A stretch of 64,000 nt of DNA from Halicephalobus mephisto (lineage: Eukaryota; Nematoda; Chromadorea; Rhabditida; Panagrolaimidae), in assembly GCA_009193035.1 (NCBI GenBank), contig SWDT01000419.1, positions 62,001 to 126,000 on the forward strand, written 5' to 3'. Positions 35,794 through 46,871 of this stretch are shown piece by piece (position 1 is the stretch's first letter; every line of letters starts with the position of its first letter). Both the position numbers and the translations under genes were made by a program. Below the pieces are notes generated by a model that saw nothing but the letters and a program-made list of their open reading frames with translations, ran no database searches and was not told the origin of the DNA.

Positions 35794-35812
35794 TCAAAGC
35801 AATTTATTTCGA

Positions 35813-36965
35813 TCAATATGGATAATTTCTAACTTTTCTAAACATTTTCTTAAATTGGGATATTCTGTTATCCGGGAATAATTTAGCCACGGTCATTTCT
35901 AAGAATTGACCCGATCGTTTGAATCTTCTTGTAGCCTGGAAAATCCGAATGAACAAATTGTAAAATAATTACTCTTACCCCCAATGGCAATATGTCGTTG
36001 TCCATTCCTGGATGAACTTGCATGTAGCTGACGTTGAGAGTCACCGCGTGGTTGTGTAGGGATCCGAGTTCGACCATGTTCAGACCTTCGTTGCTGGAAC
36101 TTAGAATAGCGACTTCTGGAGGATTGGAATTTGGCTTTATCGTCAGAAACCCGTGTGTGATTCTGACATCATCTCCTTCCCATGCCGTTGCGGTTAGATT
36201 CAGTGAAGGAGCTCCAAACATTGGGACTTCTGCGGGCATTATGTCCAGAATTTCCCTATACCCGTTGGCTACCATATCTGTGGGGTATCTGAGGCCCTTG
36301 ACTGCTTGAGAGTACCATTGACCCATCATGAACTGCAAAGGCTCCAGGGCTGGCGGTAATGGAATTGGGCTTAATTCTACAAGTAAATTTGCTTATTTTA
36401 TCCCATCCTCTTTGGTTCAACTCACTGATATTGGGATCTGGAACACATTTCTTGCAACTGACGGCGCAATTGACGTCGAAGAAGTTTGTTTGTGTCTGAA
36501 CAACCTCGCATTTGTCCTCCAGTGCCCATCGATCGCAGCTTTGATATATGTTGCGACAACGCCCTGAAGAAATCGCATTTATCCATTCAATTTTGTACTT
36601 AACGAGCGTGAATATCGAAATCCAAATCATGTTGCGCATGGTTATCCGGTTTTCCAAACTGCATTCCAGTCCGATAAACTAGGTTTCTATGTGAAATCAA
36701 AGGGACTTACTATGGCAGTATTTACCCATCCAGCCCGAGGGACATTCACAGGCAATACTGCCCGGAACACATTTGCCTCCATTTAAGCAAGGGTTGAATC
36801 TACATTGTTCTTTTGAGAACCTCTTAATGATAACCTGTCCTTGACGTGCTGAAAGAATTCATATCATCTTCAACATAATCAAAATCACTTACCGCAAAGA
36901 ACACCGACAAGGGCTATTGAAATAAAGATAGCAGAAATGCCTAGGATCCTATGCAGCAACCCCAT
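35813..36965 (-). CDS. secreted EGF-ShKT-nitrobindin-like protein
   Basis: Five exons (36965-36893, 36848-36711, 36563-36426, 36349-35979, 35935-35813) give 280 residues. A signal peptide ([20 protein letters not shown]) leads. An EGF-like domain follows ([12 protein letters not shown]...[12 protein letters not shown]), then a ShKT six-cysteine domain ([11 protein letters not shown]...CEVV...CAVSCKKC). A THAP4/nitrobindin-like beta-barrel domain comes last ([48 protein letters not shown]). Nitrobindins bind haem and act on nitric oxide or peroxynitrite; a secreted version would work outside the cell. The haem-ligand histidine cannot be assigned here with confidence. The acceptor of exon 4 (ttaccgccag) is poor in pyrimidines; the better-looking upstream ttgtag gives an immediate stop, so this junction is uncertain. 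Confidence 0.78.
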
Positions 36966-38102
36966 GAAGAAATGCAGAAGATTATGAAAAAACAGTAATG
37001 CAGACAAATAACTGATTAAATCGGTAACTGAGGATGTTGTCGTCTAACTGATAGTTAGAATAGGGGATCAATGTCGTCGTCGCCTCAGGGAAAATAAGAG
37101 TCCAGTTAGCAGCAGCGTCTTTCCTTCTTTCGAAGATCTTCTGACCACAACGAGTCGTGATCCAGGAAAGCGGAAACACGAAGATGCGCAAAAACCACTT
37201 TCTCAAACAACCAAAAATCATGAATTCTAGGAAATTTCAAAATAAGAATGACCATTTTCATATGAAAAATGGATATTCGATTTTCATATTATTATATTTC
37301 CGTAGAATATTCTACAATCCCGTGAAAACTTCGAAATTATATGAAATCGAAAATTTCTAAAATTTTTTAATAAAAAAATAAATTAGGAATGTTTTGTTTC
37401 TTACTAATAACTCAGATTCGACAATATTCACATTTTGCCAAAATTTAATCTTTTTATTTTTTTGAACTAAATCTTTTTAAATTTAACGGAAATTTTTGGA
37501 ATTGTTTGAAATTAGTAATTCTGAGATTTCCTTAGGATTTCTGTCAAAGCAATTTCATAATCATTTTTATTCTTAATTTCTGTAAAAATATGAAACTTAA
37601 ACGGTAGTATTCAAATCTAGCAATATTCGCACTTTGCCAAAATTTGGTTTTTTGACTTTTTAGAACTAGAATTTTCTAAAATCAAACAAAAATTTTTGAA
37701 TTCATTTAAACTTAAGAATTTTGGGCTTTTCTAAAAGTTTTTAAATATTCATTCCACACAATTCCAAGAAAATTCATTTTTAATTTCCTAACAATGAAAA
37801 ATATTCATTATGAATATCATTTTTTAAATGATTTAATTTTACCGATACTCACATTTTGCTAAAATTTAAATTTTCTATTTTTTGAATTAAAATTTCCCGG
37901 AATTTAATGAAAAAATTGGAAATGATCAAAAATAAAAATTTTCAGAAAATTCCTAGAATCCGTATCGAAATGATTTCCTAATACTCGATTTCTATTTTTA
38001 TAATAGTATGATAATAATATGATTATTATTTTTCATAAATTTCCCTGCTCGATGCTAATGATTTTTGACGAGATAATAAATGCCAAAAAAATCCCGCTTT
38101 AG
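36966..38102. other. intergenic, mostly an AT-rich repeat array
   Basis: Head-to-head gap between the nitrobindin-like gene and ANKFN1. From about 37220 on it is occupied by the repeat array described separately. The first 250 bp may be promoter. Confidence 0.5.
37379..38010 (+). repeat. AT-rich degenerate array, left arm
   Basis: A roughly 200-225 bp unit carrying attcacattttgccaaaatt recurs at about 37427, 37624 and 37848, with diverged copies between. The segment from 37379 (aaattaggaatgttttg...actaataactca) is closely similar, in reverse complement, to 41935-42043. Confidence 0.75.
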
Positions 38103-41100
38103 ATGTTTATTGAAGTCGACAGATTGTTGATTGGATATGACTTTGATTACATTACGGACTGGAGTGGGATTTGCCTCCAGTCAAGCATTGGACGGCGGAG
38201 GAATCATTATAGACGTAGGTTCGGAAGCTTTTTGCTGTCTTGGGAAGAGGAGTGTTCCGATGAGTAGAACCTTCTTGACGCAGTGAAGCGTGAACCAAAT
38301 ATTTCTCTCAAGCATGCTGATATGAAATCAAAGCTCTCCATTATTCGGGCTGTGCTTTTCATCATCCGTCTCCAGAAGTCCGTCGCTACTCATCACGCTT
38401 TCCCAATGTCGTTTCATAAGGATTTTGACCGAACCTCCGGGAAAAGTACACCGTTGCTTTCTCCCAGCCATGCTCGAAGGATGTCGCCCAGTTGTCCTCC
38501 GTTTACGACTTCTGGGAGTCATTTATTTAGAAGACCGTCGACGAAAATTAAAAGGTTTTTTGGAAAATTTATTCAATTATCTTTTTTTGGTTTAAGATGT
38601 GAATCAACACGTCATCGACGAAAACAAACAGCGGCTCAGAAGCTTGTGGCTCGTCATCGGAATAGTGCTCCAAATACCGTATTCTTCCGATCTCCAACAC
38701 CTCGAATTGAGATTGAGGAAACGGAAGTAATTACTTTCGGTGAGTTTTAATTAAGTTTATTTTCATTTTTTAAACTCGATGAATGGTCACTAAATTTCAC
38801 GAAATCAAGCGATCGCACAAGGAACGGCTGTTTTTATTTTTGACGGATTTAAATCTCATCCGGGCCTTTTGCCATGTATCACATTTCACTTCAAAACGTG
38901 GACATCAATCAAGCTCGATTTGAATAAAAATAATCTTGAGTGTATTAAAAAGTAAATTTTTATTTTCTGATGTCGGTTCTGAGTCCATTCGAAATCCACC
39001 CAAATTCGAATTAGAGATCCATACGAAAGCATCAGAGGGACCGATATCCAAAATACGTCAACTTTGATAAAATTATCCTTTTTATGGGATTTTGTTTTTT
39101 TGCTGTCAATTGGCCTGAGATTTGATGAATGACTGTTGGTTGTTCTCCAATTCTCCCACATCCTTGAAGCACCACTTTCTCATTTAGTCATCTCAGTTTG
39201 ATGTTACCATTTGGGTCTATCTCATTTCTGGGTTGCTACTATAGCTTTTCTTATCAATAGAAACCCCAACTGTTAGCTTTAAAGATTATACACCTACATC
39301 AAAGACAGGTCAGTTCTCTGCTTTAAAGAAGCAAGAAAACAGTCCGAAGCTTATCATTATACAACGGAAGCTTCATTTAGTACATGGGCTGATCGCCTTT
39401 TTATGTCAATTTTTGATCTTGTTTGGATAGTCTTTGAGATGACAGGAGCCGGTCACGCCGACTTCTGAATTGCTCCACTTTAGGTTGCGCATTCTGTCCT
39501 TTTTAAGTTGTTTTTTTAAAGATTCAAGTATTATTCTTAAACAAAAAGTAATACATATTATTCTATAATTTTCGAATTCCCATGCAGAACGAATGAGTTT
39601 TGTGAGAATAGAGAAAACAGTAGTTTTGATAATTCCCTTTAGAAATCAACTTGTTTTTTCTCTTTCTATTTGCTACAATAATTCTAGTTTTAAATAATTT
39701 AAAAATTATTGTTTAGAAAACTTCATGGAAATTTTTATAGTTTATTTTGCTAACATTGTTTTCCACTTTGAGGTCCTGAACAAAGCGAGTGAACTTTACG
39801 AAAGTGGAAAAAACAGTAATGGTGGCAATTTATTATTGAAATTGATTTTTTCTTTTTATTTGTCTTATGATAACTCTGAATTTCCTAAAAAACTTCAAAA
39901 GTTAGTTTTGAGACAATTCCACAAAAACTTTTATTTTTAATTTTACAATATGTTTTTGTTTTTATCATTTTAGCATTCTTAATTAAATGAAAATTAAATT
40001 TTTTTAAACATTTTAAATCAGATAGATTTTAAAAACAACTTGATTAACACGCTGAATTCATGAAAGTCTTCTGAATATCCATTAATAAAACATTTGCTCA
40101 TCCCAGCAACAAACTCACCACATGCAAATGAATTTCCATGGAACTCCTCTGTTGAGATATCCTTCGTCGTTCCTTGGTCTCATGCACAATTATTTCATAC
40201 TGGACTCTTACAAGACAATTGCTCTTGGATAATTTATATACTATGGATATTGTTTTTGCCTTTCACATGTGCTTACATGCCCAATTGCTCTCCATGGATA
40301 AGGTCCCGGATATGTTTTTCCGTTTTTGTTTGTTAGGTATTTTTGATCGAATAATTTGGACCAATGTTCAGCATCCATTGATAGGTCTTACCAATTTAAC
40401 AAAATACTTTATTATTTTTTCTATAAATATTTAATATTTTAATCGCATTTGACATTCATTGATATCTTTTACCAATTAAAAAATTCTTTATTATAATTTT
40501 AAAAACGGTATTCAATATTCTAGTAATCTGTTTTTTATGTATATTAAGTTTGAAAATTTTTATTATACTTTTTTCAATGGATATTTGACATTTAAATTTA
40601 TTCAATGTTTACTGATATATTTTGCAAAGTTAAAAATGTATTTTGTTTTAAATTTTTATCATAAATATTGAATTTTTAGTTAATTATGTTTCAAATTTTA
40701 AGTCACAGGTGGATTTTTTCATTTATTTTTCCTTCGAAATTTCATTATCCTTTGTGGCTTAGTGAACAAACTTTAATTAAGTCATTTTTTGAAATTTAAT
40801 TTTTAATACTTACACACAAAAATGAGTACATGGTACGTAATGTATGGAACATTAAAATGGCTCTGATATACCAGACACCAGATACATGGCATTCGATGTA
40901 TCGATGGATTAAGTTAATATCAGTGCATTGTATATAATGTGTCGATATATCAAAGTCGTTTTAATGTGTCCTTTTTGTGTGTAAGCTTCCTCTATTTATT
41001 ACCATAGCCGTTTCTAATTGAAAAAATTTCTTTGTTTGGAATTTTTGTTTGATAAGATTGACAGTTTAATAGAAGAGGCATTTTGAATATCAAAAAATAT

Positions 41101-44100
41101 TATTATTGAAATCTACTTTTCAGCGACGTTCTCGAGCATGGTCCAGCCGTATGCCCTGAGGCTCGAACGGACAGGGTCTGGAGGAAGACCTCAATTGAAT
41201 GTCCATTCAACAATGGCACATCATCTGGCTTCCAGGATTCTTTTACAAAAACAATCAAGTCTGGATGATCATCGATCTCTGTAAGTAACATTCGTTTTCT
41301 CGGGAAAAATGAATTCCACGAAAGCGTTGTCTTCTAGGACCCATCAAGTGGGTTAATTGAAGAAACGCTCATTCACAACTTTTTCATTTACGAAATAGGA
41401 AAGGCTTCCGGGAAACGTGAATGCTGCGTTAATGAAGATTTTATAGATAATAGGCTTGTGGTTTTAATTTTGAAAAAATCTCTGGACGACGACCATCCAG
41501 GTCATCGAGAGAGAAGTTTGGTTCGATCATTGCGCGGAAAGTCGATCTATAGAACACACATAGTCGGTTCTAATGCGACAAAAGTCAGAACTGCAATCGC
41601 CAGAACCACTCGTGTGACTCCAATGGAACTAGAAAATCGGGATGAATGCCCTTGCGACTATTGCGCGGCATTTTCCCTTCCCATCGGCGATCGATTATTA
41701 GATTATCTTATTCAAATCTTGACCAGTTGATAATTTCAGCTATAGTGAATCTACCGTTCATTCCACTACAGACGGCGGCGTCGCTAAATTCGGTGAGATA
41801 ATTTCCCAATAATACCATACTATTAGGGAATTCAAAGGTGGATCTTGTTACATTATGACCTCGAAACCAATTCCTAAGAAATTCCAGAAAATCCCAAAGT
41901 TTTATATTTTAAATAATTCCAAAAATTTCCGTTAAATTTAAAAATATTTAATTCGAAAAAATAAAAAAATAAAATTTTGGCAAAATGTGAACATTGCCAA
42001 ACTTGAGTTATTAGTAAAAAAAACATTCCTAATTTGTTTTTTATTAATAATGATTTTTTTCGATATTCTATCAAAATGAATTTCCAAACAATTTTAGGAA
42101 ATTCCAAAACTCAAATTTTGATGGTTCTAAAAGTTTTCGTTTGATTTTGGAAAGTTCTAATTCAAAAAATGGAAAAATTAAATTTTCTCAAAGTGTGAAT
42201 ATTGATAGATTTGAATTTTTAACAAAGAATAATTAATTCCTACTTAATATTTTTCATTATTAAAAAATTGGAAATGAATTTTTTCAAAATTGTTTCAAAA
42301 TGAATTTCTACAATTTCCTAGAAAATTTTAAAATTATTAATTTCACATTTTGATTATAAAATTCTATTTTAGAAAGATCGTACATAAATTTTACTATGCA
42401 ATTTGTCTTGAGACGAATTTCTAGAAATTTCAAAGTTTTCGATTTCAAATAATTGCAAAAACTTTTATGGGAGTTTGGAACCTACAAAAATTTGAAAATC
42501 TCAGAATCTAGCACTGGATTCTAAAAGATTCGAAAAAGTTATTAAATTGTAGTTATCAAAGTAGTAAAGTTTTGTTTTAGTCCGCCGTCAAGGCAGCGTC
42601 GAGTGCAGTGAGAAGAAGCGGCCGCCGCCGTTAGGCCAATTTGAGCTGAATCTAAAAAGAAAAATAAAAAATACAATGATTAGTGTTTACGGTAAGTGGT
42701 GGATATCTGATCTGGAATTGATCTTTATGAAGTACCTTGTTGAGTGGTTCTTGGCTTAATTAAAGCTTCTCAATTGTCTTCTCGCCCATTCATCGGGAGA
42801 TAATCGACAATTAGCTGGCGTCATTTCTTTCTTGAATTTTTAAAATAAAAACCAGTTCAAAAATGATTATCTCTGTTTAGGTGCTTTGACGGCCATTGAG
42901 CAAAATGATCTCGAATCTCTTCGGATGATATTGCAGCAGAATAGTGTTCCTATTAATGAATTTCTCGCTGAGAGTACAATATACAGTAATTTCCCCTGTA
43001 AAGTGACTCTTCTGGATGTGGCTTTAATGCTCGATCGACAAAATGCCGCTTCTCTTCTCCTCTTCCATGGAGCCGAGGAAAACGCAGAATGTAAGTCCTT
43101 TTTACCTTCTTAGTCAAAATCAACGGAAAAAATGCAACTTTTATCAGCTGGCCCCGATTTCCATTCCTGTCATGGTTTCCTCAATTGATCGGTCCCGAGG
43201 TTGCTGATTAATGTGGCCATGGGCAAGCACAAACGAATTCCTTATTGAGTTTCATTAGTCAGAGACATTTTCGATGTTAAATTTTTTAAAGGTTAGAAAA
43301 ATTAATTTATTCGATAAATTACAGTAAGTGATCTGAAGAAACGACAGCGGACAGTCGATCACGTTTTACAAGAGCATGAAAAACGGCTTCGAGAGCTGAA
43401 GCAGAAGTCTTCACCTTCCAAGGTTTGAGTTTCAATATTTTTTATTTTTATTAAAAAAGAATTTCCTAAAATCTTTCTAAAATTTCCAGCACTTTTTGCG
43501 ATTTTATATGAATTTTTATAATACTCTAAAATTCAGTAAATAGTTCTGAAATTTTCGAGAATCTCATGAGGTTTTCAGGACTTGTCAGAATCTTATTGAG
43601 GTTTCTAAACTTTCCTAGGATTCAATGGAAGATTTTGCAACTTTAGAGATTCTCATAGAAAATTCTGAAATTCCTAGGGTGTTCCAAAATCTAGTTAAAA
43701 GTTATATAAACTTTATTCATTTTATTAAAAATTTCGAAGCTCTATAAAATCTCAGAAATTTCTGAAATCTTACGAAATATTAGGAAATCTAGCGGAAACA
43801 TTTGAGCTATCTGAAATTAATGATTTTGAAATGTTTTAAAAGATTCTGGAAATTTCCGTTAAAATAATTTTGTAACAAAGCTTATGTCTATTTTTCACAA
43901 TAATAAGATGGTTTATTTAGGAAGAGGAAAAGCGAATTCGTATGATGGAACAGCATTTGAATTCCTTGAAGAGAATGAAGTCGGTCCTAGAGAAGCCGGA
44001 ATTGCCCAGTTCTCCTTCAGAAGTGAAAGTTGAAGTCGCTTCTGCTTCCAGAGCAACAGTGACTTACAGTTCTCCCAGAATTACGAATTCTTGTGTGGTG

Positions 44101-46871
44101 ATTAAGTACAAAGTTGAATGGAGCACTTCCCCTAACTTTGAAGAGATAACAGGAAGCCAGATAATCAACGACACGAGAATGCAAGCAATCACCATCGGGA
44201 ACCTAGAGAAAGGACAATGTTATTCTTTCCGAGTTTGTGCTGGATCCATGTGGGGTTTTGGAGAGCCTACTGTTGCTTGTCCACGGAATCTCAGAATTTC
44301 AAGTAAGTTTAATTGGAATTCCGAAATACGTTAATTGCTGAATTACAGGCTGGGAAGACTTGGACAACATTCACACAGACAGGATAGAGTGCATGAAGTC
44401 GATCACGGAACTCTATGAACAAGTCGAGAAACACCGACAGTCGCCTGTTTGGCAAGTGATCTTCCCTTCAAATACTGATCTTGGTGTAAAAAAGAAAAAA
44501 ATTGGCCTGAAAAACCTTTTTTCTGCCAGTTCTCGATTTGTTAAAAATGTTGGACGGTACGTTCTGTTTCAAGACCTCAGAATTAATACAGTTAGTTATT
44601 TTAGGGGGATTTATTTTGCTAGTATAATCTACACCGAAGACAAAGTTCTTTGTACTGTTGACGACTATCTTCCTATAATCCAAGTCGACGAAAACATCAC
44701 TAGTATTTCTAATGATGATGTGGGCTGGCTGATGAAGCTCTCCATGGGCTGGGACCAGGTGTCTATTCTGCAGGACTCTGTCGGTGGGGCATGGTCCAGT
44801 AATGCCCCTCTTAGGGCAAAGATTCTGGAGGCCGTGGCTTCAATGCACAACGCCCTCGGGGTGAAGGACATCGGACGAGTCCATTATATGCCCCTGGTTT
44901 ATTCTACGACCACAACGTTCCTAGTTTCCCTTCATTTCGTGACAGAAAATCAAGCAATGCAATCTCAAGGATTAGCCATGCGATGGATGAAATTAACCAA
45001 ACTCATCAGAAAGAAATTGTCCAATGGTGCTATGGATTTCCTAAGTAGAGAAGTACTCTCTGTTTTGAACTTCTTCGAAGCAAGCCAGATCCCACTAGAT
45101 AAGGGACTTTACTTGTGTTACTTGAAACTCCAATCCAGTCTGAATACGATCAGAGTAACAGTGCCGGATAATCTACCTTCGGTCCTTCCGTATGTATCTG
45201 TCAGACCAAATCCACACGTAACGCAAGAGGAATGGGAATGGCTTCGACTACTTGACAATGACGAAACTGGTTCAATTAGACCAACTGCCATTCAGTATGC
45301 TTTTCATAATCAGCTCATGAAAGCCGGTGACAACCTTGTGCGTGATCTCGATCTCGATTCCGATCTCATTCCAACCCATCGACTGTATAGACTACAAGTC
45401 CTCGAACTTCATTCTGATGTTTCAATTATTATGGTTCGTTATTTCTTCCAAAACAATCGTTGAGTTTTAAGAAAGTGATATATGTTGTTTTATATTTTTT
45501 GGATTCCCACTGAGAATGACCGAACTCTGTGAGAATGGAGGAAACGGTAGTTCTTATAATTCCATATAAGAATCAACTCATTCTCCCATCACTTTTTCAT
45601 AGATTTCTAAGAGTTCTAGGGATTTATATCAGAGTAATTTTATTATAATTCTTGTAATTTTATCACAATATGAATATAATGGAGTTTTTCAGGTATTTCC
45701 CAAAGCTGAAGATGTTTGTGAAGTCCATGGTTCTTACAATGCTGTAGACGAATCCAGCGTTATCTGTAAAGGTTGTACGTCGATCCCTATTCCTGTTTTT
45801 GAAATTCGTAAGTACTCAAACTATTATATATACACTAAATTTCGGATTTCAGTCAGTTTCTCGACTTATCAGCCAGATTTCATAGTCACTTACTGTAGAT
45901 TGAATATCTTCTTGGAGCACTTTATCACCATTATTGGCTATGAGAAACGTCAATGCCTCAGAGAAGGAGACGAGAAGGTCTACGCTGATCAACTGGAAAA
46001 GATGATGGATTTCCAACAAAAGTTAGAGGATATCTGGCGTTCGGCTCGTTGGATCAGCAGTTATGCATCAATTGCCCGAGATAAACAAAACAACTGCAGT
46101 ATTCAGTTACCGACAATTCTGACGCCACCTAGACCAGCTCTTCCTGGAGATGATGCTTCTGATGTCGGTTATCACAGCGATCAGGGGTCTTCCAGCAGAC
46201 TACATGATAACAATTCAAATTACAATGCAAAAGTAATAGAATCTTCTCCAGAAACCCCTAGTTTGAAGAACGGCGGTCTCATCAAAGGAACTAAAGAGAC
46301 CCTTAACAGGTCGAAAAGTGTCACTGAAAGAGGGGAGCTCAAATTAGCGAAGATCGATAAAATGTTCCAAGAGGAAAATCTGGCAACTCTCTCAGAGAAG
46401 ACGACTCCAAGACAAACTCCAAAGAGACAACAGTCGGATGTTACAGGAGAAGGGGTCGGGAAGAAGATCCAAGGCATCAATTCCCAAAAATGTCCAGGAA
46501 TAATCCGTGTTTTTGCTGCTTTTGATTGTGCTTTGCCAAAGAATACAGCAATTCGTTTAAGTATTACTCCCATGACAACTTCCAGAGAAGTTGTGTCATT
46601 AGTAATTGAACAGATAAACAAAGTAGGTTTTTAATATTTTTATTTTCATTACTGGAGTTTTTAGCTGTCGGTACTCGGGGCCGAAAATCAGAATATATCA
46701 GAATCGAGTGAATTTTGTCTGGTCTCCGTGATTGGAGCTCGAGAAAGGAGACTCAGAGATGAGTTCACCTTGATGAAACTACAACCCCCTTGGACCAGAG
46801 GCCGTTTATACGTACGTCGTTGCGACGCTATAACTTCAGCTGTTATTTATGGCAATGAGTCGTTTGTTTAG
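38103..46871 (+). CDS. ANKFN1: ANKFN1 / wide-awake protein (ankyrin, FN3, RA domains)
   Basis: Fifteen exons fit in phase to 1301 residues: 38103-38214, 38284-38554, 38597-38739, 41124-41280, 41454-41725, 41772-41792, 42581-42691, 42881-43090, 43325-43422, 43921-44302, 44349-44556, 44605-45433, 45693-45807, 45853-46622 and 46665-46871. The N-terminal 350 residues are basic and disordered. Ankyrin repeats follow (LESLRMILQQNSVPINEFL, LDVALMLDRQNAASLLLFHG), then an FN3 domain (VVIKYKVEWSTSP, LEKGQCYSFRV). The large family-specific block comes next (VGRGIYFASIIYTED, WGDQV-like WDQVSILQD), and a Ras-association-like C-terminus (GIIRVFAAFDCALPKNTAIR). Drosophila Wide awake promotes sleep onset via GABA-A receptors; the mammalian relative is ANKFN1. 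The start and first three exons rest on phase alone; the 21-nt sixth exon is unusual. Exon 11 contains an in-frame-looking extension that is really a 48-nt intron. Confidence 0.85.
39575..39660 (+). repeat. dispersed repeat copy shared with 45505-45590
   Basis: The stretch gaacgaatgagttttgtgag...aattccctttagaaatcaact resembles gaccgaactctgtgag...aattccatataagaatcaact at 45505-45590, about 80 percent alike by eye. Both copies are in introns of ANKFN1 and in the same orientation. Confidence 0.6.
40809..40985. mobile_element. MITE-like element with terminal inverted repeats
   Basis: The 177-bp segment begins cttacacacaaaaa and ends ttttttgtgtgtaag in mirror form: 14 bp of perfect terminal inverted repeat at 40809-40822 and 40972-40985. 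Similarity continues inward in both arms (acattaaaatggctctgata against acattaaaacgactttgata). There is no coding sequence, and a target-site duplication is not clear. Confidence 0.7.
41830..42550 (-). repeat. AT-rich degenerate array, right arm (inverted)
   Basis: This array fills the intron between exons 6 and 7 of ANKFN1. The words attttggcaaaatgtgaac (about 41973) and ttctcaaagtgtgaatattg (about 42183) are reverse complements of the core of the left array at 37379-38010. Confidence 0.75.
43423..43920. other. ANKFN1 intron with degenerate short repeats
   Basis: About 500 bp of words such as gaaattcctagggtg and ttttcaggacttgtcagaatc repeated with much divergence. No coding feature. Confidence 0.45.
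45505..45590 (+). repeat. dispersed repeat copy shared with 39575-39660
   Basis: Second copy of the repeat described at 39575-39660, inside the intron between exons 12 and 13 of ANKFN1. Confidence 0.6.

Larger units (their letters stand above)
38740..41123. other. 2.4-kb intron of ANKFN1
   Basis: By far the longest intron in the window. It is AT-rich with no supported coding sequence. It contains a MITE-like element (40809-40985) and a repeat (39575-39660) shared with another intron of the same gene. Confidence 0.6.

Noticed and set aside
38137..38214. Alternative start MTLITLRTGVGF for ANKFN1
   Set aside because: Its frame does not fit the phase of the next exon, while the ATG at 38103 does.
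44557..44604. Continuous frame through ANKFN1 exons 11 and 12
   Set aside because: A 48-nt GT-AG intron that is open in frame; splicing gives the conserved VGRGIYFAS.
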